Origin: Kordia sp. SMS9
GTDB taxonomy: Bacteria > Bacteroidota > Bacteroidia > Flavobacteriales > Flavobacteriaceae
NCBI RefSeq assembly: GCF_003352465.1
Contig: NZ_CP031153.1
Coordinates: 4,054,001-4,118,000 of the forward strand
Length of the DNA stretch: 64,000 nucleotides
Reading direction: 5' to 3'
Each line of letters opens with the position of its first letter. The stretch's first letter is position 1. Below are positions 7,938-16,136 of the stretch, piece after piece. The notes below the pieces were generated by a model. That model searched no databases, was not told the DNA's origin, and saw only the letters and a list, made by a program, of their open reading frames with translations. The translations under genes and the position numbers were made by a program.

Positions 7938-8642
7938 ATGAAATACGCTTTTTATGCATTATTACTTTTGAGCTTTTCGTCCTGTGCTCTGGGAAGTCAG
8001 GTTGGACAAGGATATCCAAGTCAAGCATCCTATCAGCCAGATACGTCCATTACAAAATCGTTGTTTAACGATAGAGCTTCAACCATTTCAGAAGCAAACA
8101 TTCAAAAAATCTTAGATGGAAACTATACATTACCAAACAATCTAAGAATCTCTTTGGTAAAACTTGAAAGTTCGCAAAGTCAACGGTTTTATTACCGAAA
8201 CGACGAATATTATTTAAAATCGCAACAGGAATATTTAGATGCGTTTACGGCAAAATTCAAAGCATCGGATCGTGTGGTGAAAGTTTCACAAATTCCGGAC
8301 ATTCTCATTTCTCAGAATCCAACATTTACCAATATTCGTGAAGCTGCGGTTCGAACACAATCAGACATTGTCGTGATTTACGCAATCAACAGCGATTTGT
8401 ATGCGCGTTACAAACTATTTTCAAAATCTGACATCAAAGCGTTTGCCACGACACAATTGATCATTTTAGACGTCCGTACAGGCTTAATTCCGTTTTCTAC
8501 CATCGTCACTAAAGAATTTCAATCGAAACGACAGCAAAACGAACTCAATGAAGCGGAAGCTGCCAATCGCATTAAAAATGAAGCAATTAAACTTACCATT
8601 CAAGAAATTGGCACGCAACTCAATAATTTTATGAAAAAGTAA
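7938..8642 (+). CDS. Putative lipoprotein of unknown function
   Basis: A 234-residue lipoprotein. I start at the ATG at 7938; a TTG three codons upstream is also in frame. The signal (MKYAFYALLLLSFSSC) ends in a lipobox Cys at residue 16. The mature chain is mixed alpha/beta, with a central segment TQSDIVVIYAINSDLYARY and a following LDVRTGLIPFSTIVTKEF strand pair, which recalls lipoproteins of the CsgG/GNA1162 type that read out a periplasmic state. That comparison is only impressionistic. The stop shares a base with the next start (TAATG), so expression of the pair is coupled. Confidence 0.8.
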   Translation: MKYAFYALLLLSFSSCALGSQVGQGYPSQASYQPDTSITKSLFNDRASTISEANIQKILDGNYTLPNNLRISLVKLESSQSQRFYYRNDEYYLKSQQEYLDAFTAKFKASDRVVKVSQIPDILISQNPTFTNIREAAVRTQSDIVVIYAINSDLYARYKLFSKSDIKAFATTQLIILDVRTGLIPFSTIVTKEFQSKRQQNELNEAEAANRIKNEAIKLTIQEIGTQLNNFMKK

Positions 8643-9193
8643 TGTATAAAAAAATAACACTGCTACTTGTTTTTTGTTCACTTTGTGCAATAGGACAAGA
8701 GAAGAACCAAGCAACATCTAAGTTAGAGTCACTACTGACTTGGACACATCTTATAGATCGCGTCATAGAAGATGCTAAAGGTAAACATTTTGATTTCACA
8801 CATATTAGTCATAGAATCAAAGAAGGTTCAATGATACTAATTGACTCAATTAATGGAGCGCAGGTTGAAATCGGTTCAGGAGCATTTACAACAGATACAT
8901 ATAAAGATAAAAACACAAATAAAATCATAAAATCGAGTCACAGTGATGTCATAGATTACAATGAAAATGCAGCAAGTGATTTGAAAGGAAAAATTGAAAG
9001 ATTAAAAATTGATATCTATTACGACAATGAAAAGCCTGTATTTGCTACGTATCTCAAACTCATTAAGCGCAATAAAAAAATAATTAATCGCGAATTTTAC
9101 TATGTGCAATTAGATGCAGATGATCCTTCGCAAAAAGAGGTCAGAGAATATATTCTAAGACTTAGCAAAGATCAGATTGCTCATAAAAGATAG
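8642..9193 (+). CDS. Secreted hypothetical protein
   Basis: 183 residues, with a signal peptide ending near residue 18 (CAIGQ). I do not recognise a family. The mature part is charged and beta-rich, with an aspartate-rich C-terminal segment around residue 158 and a conserved-looking ENAASDLKGKIERLKIDIYY stretch. There are no cysteines after the signal and no catalytic pattern. It is coupled to the preceding lipoprotein gene by a one-base overlap, so the two products probably act together in the envelope. Confidence 0.78.
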   Translation: MYKKITLLLVFCSLCAIGQEKNQATSKLESLLTWTHLIDRVIEDAKGKHFDFTHISHRIKEGSMILIDSINGAQVEIGSGAFTTDTYKDKNTNKIIKSSHSDVIDYNENAASDLKGKIERLKIDIYYDNEKPVFATYLKLIKRNKKIINREFYYVQLDADDPSQKEVREYILRLSKDQIAHKR

Positions 9194-9242
9194 TTGCCTT
9201 ATTTCTAAATTCCAGTTAAATTAGCTCCTCAATTATATAACA

Positions 9243-10103
9243 TTGATCCAAAAAATCACAAACTACCTTCGCGAACCGTATCCGTTTCTTTATAGAAATC
9301 AACAACTTATACTAAGTATTTTAGGAATCATTGCCGTGGCAAGTTTTCTATTTTCCTATGCGTTTGAACCGTTTGAAATCAACACTGCCGAACACAAAAT
9401 ACCACACGTTTGGATTCTCGTTGTGCATGCGGTTTTGCCTGTTCCTATTGTGTTTTTATACTTTTTATTGGTGAATTGGCGTGTAAAAGACGATGCGCGT
9501 TGGACGATAGGAAAAGAAATGCTGCATTTGAGTATTGCATTAATTTTGATTGGTATCGGAAGCTTTTTAGTGCGAGATGTCATTTATGACAATCCAAATA
9601 ATTGGTCGTTTCGCTATTTTTATGAAGAAATTCGAAATTCGGTGTTGGTTGGAGTTTTATTATTAGCGATTATTCTTCCGTTAAACTTGCAACGACTCAT
9701 TCAAAAACATTCAAAAAATCTAGAAAAATTATCATTTTCAGCAGAAGAATCGCAAAAAATAGTGCAAACGATGCAAATTCAAGCTGGAAACGAACATTTT
9801 CAATTTACCATTCAAGATTTTCTTTTTGCCAAAGTAGAAAGTAATTACACAGAAATCTTCTTGAATGACACAGACGGAGTTTCAAAAACGTTGGTTCGCA
9901 TCACGCTCAAAGAATTGGAAACACGTTTGCAGGAATTTCCAAACATTTACAAATCGCATCGCTCCTATTTGATCAATTTAGACAAAATAACTTCCTGCAA
10001 AGGAAACGCACAAGGCTATCAATTATCGCTTCAAAATTACTCCGAAACGGTTCCAGTTTCGCGTTCAAAGTTAAAAGAATTCGACGCCTACTTTTTAAAA
10101 TAA
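9243..10103 (+). CDS. Membrane-anchored LytTR-family transcriptional regulator
   Basis: 286 residues. Four TM helices fill about residues 20-155, as in the common Bacteroidota architecture that begins with a YPFLYRNQQ segment and an FEPFEI turn. A short linker helix follows, then a LytTR DNA-binding domain at about 180-286, with FLFAKVESNYTEIFL, a KSHRSYLINL motif and a VSRSKLKEF end. No ATG is available near the family's usual N-terminus, so the TTG at 9243 is taken as start. LytTR domains bind short direct repeats about two helical turns apart; such a repeat lies just downstream at 10145-10182. Confidence 0.88.
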   Translation: MIQKITNYLREPYPFLYRNQQLILSILGIIAVASFLFSYAFEPFEINTAEHKIPHVWILVVHAVLPVPIVFLYFLLVNWRVKDDARWTIGKEMLHLSIALILIGIGSFLVRDVIYDNPNNWSFRYFYEEIRNSVLVGVLLLAIILPLNLQRLIQKHSKNLEKLSFSAEESQKIVQTMQIQAGNEHFQFTIQDFLFAKVESNYTEIFLNDTDGVSKTLVRITLKELETRLQEFPNIYKSHRSYLINLDKITSCKGNAQGYQLSLQNYSETVPVSRSKLKEFDAYFLK

Positions 10104-10104
10104 C

Positions 10105-10133
10105 GTTGTTCGAAATCTGAGACTTCGAATAAC
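10105..10133 (+). terminator. Possible weak hairpin after the LytTR gene
   Basis: A 10-bp imperfect stem (10105-10114 with 10124-10133, one G-T pair) starts one base after the stop codon. There is no T-run, so it may only stabilise the transcript end. Confidence 0.3.
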
Positions 10134-10144
10134 TTCAAACAGCA

Positions 10145-10182
10145 CTTGCATTTCGTCACTTTCCCTTGCAAACAGTCACTTT
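10145..10182 (+). promoter_or_regulatory. Direct repeat, candidate LytTR binding site
   Basis: Two copies of CTTGCA-N4-GTCACTTT lie at 10145-10162 and 10165-10182, offset by 20 bp. They fall between the LytTR regulator gene and the -7 word of the acyltransferase gene (10209). Direct repeats with this spacing are the usual LytTR operator layout. Confidence 0.55.
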
Positions 10183-10208
10183 TTAAAAAATAGTATTAAA
10201 ATCCTGCG

Positions 10209-10216
10209 TAGGTTTG
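10209..10216 (+). promoter_or_regulatory. Candidate -7 promoter element of the acyltransferase gene
   Basis: TAGGTTTG matches TAnnTTTG. It argues for translation starting at the ATG at 10241 and not at the TTG at 10214, which would lie inside the promoter. Confidence 0.5.
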
Positions 10217-10240
10217 TCATATCAAAAAAACGAACGATTC

Positions 10241-11347
10241 ATGACTCCAAAAATACGTAGATATGATTTAGATTGGCTTCGCGTCATTGCCATTTTAGCG
10301 GTATATTTTCATCACATTGGCATGCCGTTTAATGGTGACGATTTTCACATCATGAATAAAGATTCTAGCAAATTATTAGATGATATCATGGTATTTTTTG
10401 AGCAATTTCGCTTGCCATTACTCTTCTTAATTTCGGGCACAGGCACCATTTTTGCTTTTTCAAAACGCACGTGGATCCAATTTGTTAAAGAACGTTCTGT
10501 GCGACTTATTATTCCACTCGTATTCGGTGTATTGTTCATTGTGCCACTACAAACATTCTTTGAACATCGGGAAACCTATACTTCCTATTGGGAACTGTAC
10601 ACCAATGCCGATTTTGGAATCAATCACTTATGGTTTATTGGCAACTTATTTTGGATGTCTATGTGTACCATTCCGCTTATTTTATTCTTAAAATCTAGCA
10701 AATCCAACACATTTTTGAAGCTTTTTGAACGTTTCACTGCAAAACGCTTCGGATTGTTCGGGTTAGTCATTCCTTTAAGTCTCTTATTTATTTTACTAAA
10801 ACAATACTATCCGAGCTACGATAAGGATCTTTTCAACTTTTCTTCTACCTTCTTTTATGGTTTTTTCTTTGTGTTGGGCATGTTGTTCGCTTCCGCAGAA
10901 TCGACTTGGTTGCACTTAAAGCAGTATCGCAAACTCAACTTCCTTTTATTTATCTTTAGCTCACTCATATTTTACGCGTATTACTTTGTCCCTGGCGAAT
11001 GGTTAGCGCCATATTTGACGAATACGCAAGGCTGGATGCTTTGGTATTTGGTGTGTTGTTTGGTCGGTTGGAGTTTTGTAATCACGTTGTTGGGTTACGG
11101 ACAAGTTTGGCTCAACAAGAAAAGTCAATTAGTTCAAAAACTCAACGAAGCCATCTATCCGTTTTATATTCTGCATCAAACAGTCATTGTGGTATTTGCC
11201 TATTACATAGTACAATTCGACATGTCAATTGGTTTGAAACTTTTGCTTTTACTGATCACTACATTTCCTGTGATTGTATTGATATACAGATATCTCGTCT
11301 ATCCGTTTACGCTAACGCGAATTGTATTTGGGATGAAGAAAAAATAA
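10241..11347 (+). CDS. Acyltransferase family 3 membrane protein
   Basis: A 368-residue polytopic protein with about ten TM helices of the Acyl_transf_3 (OafA/OpgC-like) family. The hallmark N-terminus is present: RRYDLDWLRVIAILAVYFHH, with the conserved Arg and His pair, followed by a helix ending LLFLISGTG. Family members transfer acetyl or succinyl groups to periplasmic or surface glycans. Start chosen at the ATG at 10241 because a promoter word overlaps the alternative TTG. It directly follows the LytTR gene and the direct repeat, which suggests it is the regulator's target. Confidence 0.88.
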   Translation: MTPKIRRYDLDWLRVIAILAVYFHHIGMPFNGDDFHIMNKDSSKLLDDIMVFFEQFRLPLLFLISGTGTIFAFSKRTWIQFVKERSVRLIIPLVFGVLFIVPLQTFFEHRETYTSYWELYTNADFGINHLWFIGNLFWMSMCTIPLILFLKSSKSNTFLKLFERFTAKRFGLFGLVIPLSLLFILLKQYYPSYDKDLFNFSSTFFYGFFFVLGMLFASAESTWLHLKQYRKLNFLLFIFSSLIFYAYYFVPGEWLAPYLTNTQGWMLWYLVCCLVGWSFVITLLGYGQVWLNKKSQLVQKLNEAIYPFYILHQTVIVVFAYYIVQFDMSIGLKLLLLLITTFPVIVLIYRYLVYPFTLTRIVFGMKKK

Positions 11348-11448
11348 AATGATTATATCTAATTTTAAAACTAGAACTAATAAATCTAACAGCGAAGCAG
11401 CTTAAAAGGTTTCCGCCTACGCGGGAAAAAGTCAAAAAGCAAAACGAT

Positions 11449-13446
11449 CTAATACGCCAACAACTCCAACAACGCAGCTTCAAAGTCGTTTTTGGGTAAA
11501 TACTGACGCTCCAAACCTTGATCAAACGGAATGGGTGTTTCTAAACTTGCCAAACGCTTTACGGGCGCATCCAAATATTCAAAGCAATTTTCCATAATCA
11601 TCGCAGAAATATCGCTCGAAATACTTCCAAACAGTGAATCTTCTTGTAAAATGATCGCTTTACCTGTTTTTTTGACGGAATTGTAAATTGCTTCCGTATC
11701 TAGCGGTTGCAGTGAACGCAAATCAATCAAATCGGCAGAAATTTCCGGATTGTTTCCTAAGGTTTCCAATGCCCAATGTACAGCTGCACCATAGGCGATA
11801 ATGGTAATATCGTTTCCTTCTTTCAGCACAGAAGCTTTTCCGAAAGGCAACGTATAATAATCCGTTGGAACATCTTGATACACGCTTCTGTACAAGGCTT
11901 TGTGTTCAAAAAACAACACAGGATTTGGATCATTGATTGCGGTTGCTAACAATCCTTTTGCATCATACGGAAATGCAGGATATAGTACTTTGAGTCCAGG
12001 TGTTTTGGTAAACCAAGCTTCATTGGTTTGCGAGTGAAAAGGTCCTGCGCCCACGCCCGCGCCACAAGGCATTCGCACCACAACATCCGCATTCTGATTC
12101 CAGCGATAGTGTGATTTTGCCAATAAATTCACAATCGGATTGAAGCCGCTAGAAACAAAATCAGCAAATTGCATTTCCATCACAGCTTTCATTCCGTTCA
12201 CAGACAATCCGTACGCGGTAGAAACAATGGCAGATTCACAAATTGGCGTATTGCGCACACGTTCTTTTCCAAAAAGATTCACAAAATCATTCGTAATTTT
12301 AAAAACGCCGCCATATTCTGCCACATCTTGTCCCATAATGACCAAGTCGTCATGCTTCTCCATAGATTGTTTCAATCCTTGTGAAACTGCATCTATCAAA
12401 CGTATATTTTCTACCTTTGAATTTGGCACAACTTCCTCATTTAAAGATTCTTTATATACATCACTTAATTCTTTACTTATAGTTGAAGTGATTTTAGTTT
12501 CATCAAATGCTTTCTGCAAATGTTCGTTAATTTCATTTGAAAACTCACGTTGAAATGCTTCTTCAATTTCAGAAGTCAAGACACCTTCCAATTGTAAAAA
12601 ATTGCGGTAATTATCAATCGGATCTTTGGCTGCCCAGGCATTCATCAATTCCTTTGGAACATACTTTGTACCGCTCGCTTCTTCATGTCCGCGCATGCGA
12701 AATGTTTTAAATTCTAACAAAATTGGTCTTGGATTCTCGCGAATACTATCTGCCAAGGCGGAAACTTTCGAATAGACTTCCAAAATATTATTGCCATCAA
12801 TCACATGCGATTCCATGCCGTAGCCTTTGCCTCTATCTGCCAAATGCTCACAATTGTACTGTTCTGCCGTAGGCGTAGACAATCCGTAACCATTATTTTC
12901 TATACAAAACAATACAGGCAAACTCCACACAGAAGCCACATTCAACGCTTCGTGAAAATCACCTTCACTTGTTCCGCCTTCACCTGTAAATACAGCACAT
13001 GCGTGTTTATTGTCTTTCAATTTATTAGCCAACGCAATGCCGCTTGCTACGCCCAATTGTGGCCCTAAATGCGAAATCATTCCCACAATCTTAAATTCTT
13101 GTGTGCCAAAATGAAAACTACGATCGCGTCCTTTGGTAAAACCGTTGGCTTTTCCTTGCCATTGCGAAAACAAGCGATATAACGGAATTTCGCGTGTCGT
13201 AAATACACCTAAATTTCGGTGCATTGGTAAAATGTATTCTTCTTTTGTCAATGCGGAAGTTACACCAACTGCAATGGCTTCTTGTCCAATGCCGCCAAAC
13301 CATTTGGAGATTTTTCCTTGACGCAATAGAATGAGCATCTTCTCTTCTATCATTCTCGGTTTCAGCATTTTCTTGTATAAATCGAGCAACGTTTCGTTGG
13401 TCAAATTTCCTTTTTCGTATACCATTGGTTTTAGTGTAGTTGGCAT
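11449..13446 (-). CDS. Branched-chain 2-oxoacid dehydrogenase E1, fused alpha and beta subunits
   Basis: A 665-residue thiamine-diphosphate enzyme that decarboxylates the 2-oxo acids from Val, Leu and Ile and transfers the acyl group to the E2 lipoyl domain, feeding branched fatty-acid and energy metabolism. The alpha part (about 1-320) contains LRQGKISKWF, the GEGGTSEGDFHEAL...ENN ThDP motif around residues 155-185 and the FRMRGHEEAS loop. The beta part (about 340-665) begins with IRLIDAVSQGL and includes the GQDVAEYGGVFK and PFHSQTNEAWF segments. The single-chain arrangement is usual in Flavobacteriia. The ATG at 13446 is preferred over an in-frame TTG at 13476. E2 and E3 are not adjacent. 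Confidence 0.95.
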   Translation of the reverse strand: MPTTLKPMVYEKGNLTNETLLDLYKKMLKPRMIEEKMLILLRQGKISKWFGGIGQEAIAVGVTSALTKEEYILPMHRNLGVFTTREIPLYRLFSQWQGKANGFTKGRDRSFHFGTQEFKIVGMISHLGPQLGVASGIALANKLKDNKHACAVFTGEGGTSEGDFHEALNVASVWSLPVLFCIENNGYGLSTPTAEQYNCEHLADRGKGYGMESHVIDGNNILEVYSKVSALADSIRENPRPILLEFKTFRMRGHEEASGTKYVPKELMNAWAAKDPIDNYRNFLQLEGVLTSEIEEAFQREFSNEINEHLQKAFDETKITSTISKELSDVYKESLNEEVVPNSKVENIRLIDAVSQGLKQSMEKHDDLVIMGQDVAEYGGVFKITNDFVNLFGKERVRNTPICESAIVSTAYGLSVNGMKAVMEMQFADFVSSGFNPIVNLLAKSHYRWNQNADVVVRMPCGAGVGAGPFHSQTNEAWFTKTPGLKVLYPAFPYDAKGLLATAINDPNPVLFFEHKALYRSVYQDVPTDYYTLPFGKASVLKEGNDITIIAYGAAVHWALETLGNNPEISADLIDLRSLQPLDTEAIYNSVKKTGKAIILQEDSLFGSISSDISAMIMENCFEYLDAPVKRLASLETPIPFDQGLERQYLPKNDFEAALLELLAY

Positions 13447-13566
13447 GAATAGTCTTTGGTTTAAATAGATATTCAAAAATCAAGAAAAAAAACGGTTCGT
13501 CAAAGCGCAAGTAGAGAATTTTTACAATTGTTAATAACTCTCTTTTTTCAACCGTATATTTTTAGC

Positions 13567-13574
13567 TACATTTG
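13567..13574 (+). promoter_or_regulatory. Candidate -7 promoter element of the 2OG oxygenase gene
   Basis: TACATTTG matches TAnnTTTG and is about 195 bases before the start codon. Confidence 0.45.
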
Positions 13575-13692
13575 TAAAAATAAGCCTTTAACGGCGATAA
13601 AGTTATTAACAATTTAAGTTTCAAGCGAATTTCGAAATCGTTTGAAATTTAAAATTTCTGTAAAAATAAAACCTGAATTACATGACCCGAGC

Positions 13693-13742
13693 ATGCAAAG
13701 AAGTGTCTCACCTAACTGTAAAGGTGACTAGCGAATTGCATG
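13693..13742 (+). promoter_or_regulatory. Structured leader element, possible cis-regulatory RNA
   Basis: An outer stem CATGCAA/TTGCATG (13693-13699 with 13736-13742) encloses an inner stem TCACCT/AGGTGA. Each side is separated by a 9-nt internal-loop strand, and the inner stem closes an 8-nt loop. It lies 28 bases before the oxygenase ATG. I do not recognise a known riboswitch class; a protein-binding leader or new element is possible. Confidence 0.45.
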
Positions 13743-13770
13743 TGATCATTAAAACAATAAATATAAACAC

Positions 13771-14721
13771 ATGAAAAATATTCCAAGCGTAGACCTAAGC
13801 GATTTCCTGTCTGACGATCCTGCAAGAAAGCAAAAATTCATTGACGAAATAGGAAAAGCATACGAAGACATTGGTTTTGTGGCTTTGAAAGGACATTTTT
13901 TAAGCAACACTTTGGTAGATAATTTATACGAAGAAATTAAACAGTTTTTTGCCTTGCCTGTAGAAACAAAAAGCAAGTATGAAATTGAAGGTATTGGTGG
14001 ACAACGCGGTTATGTTTCGTTTGGAAAAGAAAGTGCCAAAGGAAGAAAAGTGGGCGATTTGAAAGAGTTTTGGCACTTTGGTCAATATGTAGAAGGTAAT
14101 GATAAATTGAAAGAAGAATATCCTGACAACGTGACTGTTACTGAATTGAAAAATTTCAATGCGGTTGGAAAAGAAACGTATAAAATGCTAGAAAAAACGG
14201 GCGTGTATGTATTGCGTGCCTTGGCTTTGTATTTAGAATTGGATGAATTTTATTTTGATAATTTCATTAAGAATGGAAACAGTATTTTGCGTCCAATTCA
14301 CTATCCACCAATTACAAGTGAACCGAAAGATGCCGTACGTGCCGCAGCGCATGGAGACATCAATTTGATTACATTGTTAATGGGCGCGCACGGAAAAGGA
14401 TTGCAAGTTCAACGTCATGATGGCGAATGGTTAGATGCCATTGCAGAGCCAGACGAATTGGTCATTAATGTAGGCGATATGTTATCGCGTCACAGTAATA
14501 ATAAGTTAAAATCTACAATTCATCGTGTGGTGAATCCGCCAAGAGAATTGTGGGGAACTTCGCGTTATTCCATTCCTTTCTTTATGCATCCAATCAGTGA
14601 AATGCCTTTGGATTGCTTGGAAAATTGTATTGATGAAGACAACCCGAAAAAATTTGAAGATATTACTGCGGGTGAATTTTTAAATCAGCGTTTGATTGAA
14701 TTGGGATTGATTAAAAAGTAA
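13771..14721 (+). CDS. 2-Oxoglutarate/Fe(II) oxygenase, isopenicillin-N-synthase-like
   Basis: A 316-residue non-heme iron oxygenase of the DIOX_N/2OG-FeII_Oxy type. The N-terminal domain (1-110) is typical, with IPSVDLSDF and GGQRGYVSFGKES. The jelly-roll core carries the iron triad His194-x-Asp196...His251 (AAHGDINLITLL; STIHRVV) and the cosubstrate motif Arg265-x-Ser267. It is expected to hydroxylate, desaturate or cyclise a small molecule using 2-oxoglutarate and O2; the substrate is unknown. No biosynthetic partner is adjacent, and flavobacterial relatives are commonly single genes. It is preceded by an unusually long structured leader and followed by a strong terminator. Confidence 0.92.
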   Translation: MKNIPSVDLSDFLSDDPARKQKFIDEIGKAYEDIGFVALKGHFLSNTLVDNLYEEIKQFFALPVETKSKYEIEGIGGQRGYVSFGKESAKGRKVGDLKEFWHFGQYVEGNDKLKEEYPDNVTVTELKNFNAVGKETYKMLEKTGVYVLRALALYLELDEFYFDNFIKNGNSILRPIHYPPITSEPKDAVRAAAHGDINLITLLMGAHGKGLQVQRHDGEWLDAIAEPDELVINVGDMLSRHSNNKLKSTIHRVVNPPRELWGTSRYSIPFFMHPISEMPLDCLENCIDEDNPKKFEDITAGEFLNQRLIELGLIKK

Positions 14722-14741
14722 CATATATATTATAATATACC

Positions 14742-14779
14742 AATAACACCAATAGTGACGCTGTTGGTGTTATTTTTTA
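14742..14779 (+). terminator. Rho-independent terminator of the oxygenase gene
   Basis: An 11-bp perfect stem (14742-14752 with 14764-14774) and 11-nt loop, followed by a T-run at 14773-14778, 20 bases after the stop codon. Confidence 0.88.
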
Positions 14780-14856
14780 TAAATAAACAAACGATTTTTC
14801 ATATATTGGATTTTATAAACAATTGATAAAAACCCAAACTGCAAGAAAACAACTGT

Positions 14857-15207
14857 ATGGCAAAGAAAAAAATGAACAGTCTGGAAGATTTAGGCGGATT
14901 TGTCTTTTCAACCAATGATGATTTTGAATTGGAAAACGACACTGTTGAAGAAACGCTTTCCCAAAAACAGCAACAACTAGAAGCACATTTTAGTAATAAA
15001 GGTCGTGGTGGAAAAATAGTCACAGTGATCAAAGGTTTTGTCGGTTCTGAAGAAGACTTAAAAGCATTGGGTAAATTACTGAAAGTAAAATGTGGTGTTG
15101 GCGGCAGTGTCAAAGATGGTGAAATTATCATTCAAGGGAACTTTAGAGATAAAATTGTACAAATTCTTGAAAAAGAAGGATACAATGTAAAACGTGTAGG
15201 TGGATAA
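14857..15207 (+). CDS. SUI1/eIF1-family translation factor
   Basis: 116 residues. A disordered acidic N-terminus (1-45) precedes a SUI1 domain (about 48-116) with the signature GRGGKIVTVIKGFVGS, the LKALGKLLKVKCGVGGSV helix-loop and the I-I-I-Q-G-N-F strand. SUI1 proteins sit on the small ribosomal subunit and bias start-codon selection; bacterial YciH is linked to fidelity and stress translation. It is the first gene of a tight operon; its stop overlaps the next start by one base (TAATG). Confidence 0.93.
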   Translation: MAKKKMNSLEDLGGFVFSTNDDFELENDTVEETLSQKQQQLEAHFSNKGRGGKIVTVIKGFVGSEEDLKALGKLLKVKCGVGGSVKDGEIIIQGNFRDKIVQILEKEGYNVKRVGG

Positions 15208-16136
15208 TGTTACAACAAACCTTACACATATTAAATGGCGATAGTTTAACGCCGAGGCTCGCAAAACTAGGCATTACAGACGATCAACTGGTTTGGCGTG
15301 AAATGCTGTGCGAAGGAAAAACAGCTTACGATTTAAAATCGGATGCTTTTAAAGAAGCGCGTATGGAATATTTAAAACAATTTATTGATACTGAAATGAC
15401 GTACGATACTTCGTTTTTAATTCCATTATTGACAACCAATTTTGCAAAATATACTTCGGTAGTTTTATGGTTTGAATATGATTTGTTTTGTCATATTAAT
15501 ATGATGGCGGCGTTGAGTCACCTGAAACATTTAAAAATTACTGGCAACATTTATTTGGTCTGTAGTGGCTGGATTGAACATGAGAAAAATTTAAAAGGAT
15601 TGGGCGAACTTTCTGATAAACAACTCAAAACACATTATCAAGAAAAGATTGAATTAACTAAAGATGATCTCGAATTAGCAGATACCTTATGGAAATTGTA
15701 TTGTTCTGACAATCATATTGACTTTAAAAAATATGTAACCACATCTTCTTCCTTTCCCTATCTTTCCAACTGTATCAATGCGCATTTAAAGCGTTTTCCA
15801 AATATTTCGAGTGGATTGAACGTCCTAGAATCGCACATTCTCAAAATTATTCACAAAGAAGAAATAAAAAACACACGACAGCTTACAGGGTACATTTTAC
15901 AGTACCAAGGATATTATGGTTTTGGCGATTTGCAAATCGCACGAATTATTGAAAAATTAGCTGCTTTTTATGACACTAAAAACGATCGTTTAACTTTAAA
16001 CAGAATAGGATTGTTAGCGATTGATGAAATGAAAAATTTCTACGATCAACTTTCTGACAATACCACTTTTGGAAATTGCCATAAGTACAGCTATTGCTAT
16101 CATTCTTCTGAACAAATACTTACAAAACATGCATAG
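15207..16136 (+). CDS. DUF1835-domain protein
   Basis: 309 residues. The start LHILNGDSLTPRL is the DUF1835 signature, seen in proteins whose C-terminal half often carries a DUF3658-like helical domain. The middle part has VVLWFEYDLFCHINMMAAL, a typical DUF1835 segment suggesting a Rossmann-like nucleotide-binding core. No function is established. It is cytoplasmic, without signal or TM. It overlaps the SUI1 gene by one base and the phosphorylase gene by eight, so it belongs to one coupled operon. Confidence 0.9.
   Translation: MLQQTLHILNGDSLTPRLAKLGITDDQLVWREMLCEGKTAYDLKSDAFKEARMEYLKQFIDTEMTYDTSFLIPLLTTNFAKYTSVVLWFEYDLFCHINMMAALSHLKHLKITGNIYLVCSGWIEHEKNLKGLGELSDKQLKTHYQEKIELTKDDLELADTLWKLYCSDNHIDFKKYVTTSSSFPYLSNCINAHLKRFPNISSGLNVLESHILKIIHKEEIKNTRQLTGYILQYQGYYGFGDLQIARIIEKLAAFYDTKNDRLTLNRIGLLAIDEMKNFYDQLSDNTTFGNCHKYSYCYHSSEQILTKHA

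Larger units (their letters stand above)
13447..13770 (+). other. Divergent intergenic region with long oxygenase leader
   Basis: No gene is seen. The region holds the promoters of the E1 gene (minus) and the 2OG oxygenase (plus). The plus-strand promoter word at 13567 predicts a leader of about 190 nt, containing the nested hairpin at 13693-13742. Confidence 0.6.

Noticed and set aside
12140..12553. 137-codon plus-strand frame inside the E1 gene
   Set aside because: It lies wholly antisense to a well-supported gene and shows no motif; long shadow frames are common opposite AT-rich genes.
13447..13476. TTG-initiated 10-residue extension of the E1 protein
   Set aside because: The ATG at 13446 gives a normal family N-terminus.
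16069..16128. TTG-initiated extension of the nucleoside phosphorylase
   Set aside because: It overlaps the preceding gene by 68 bases and the added residues look like antisense-frame hydrophobic sequence; the ATG at 16129 gives the normal family start.
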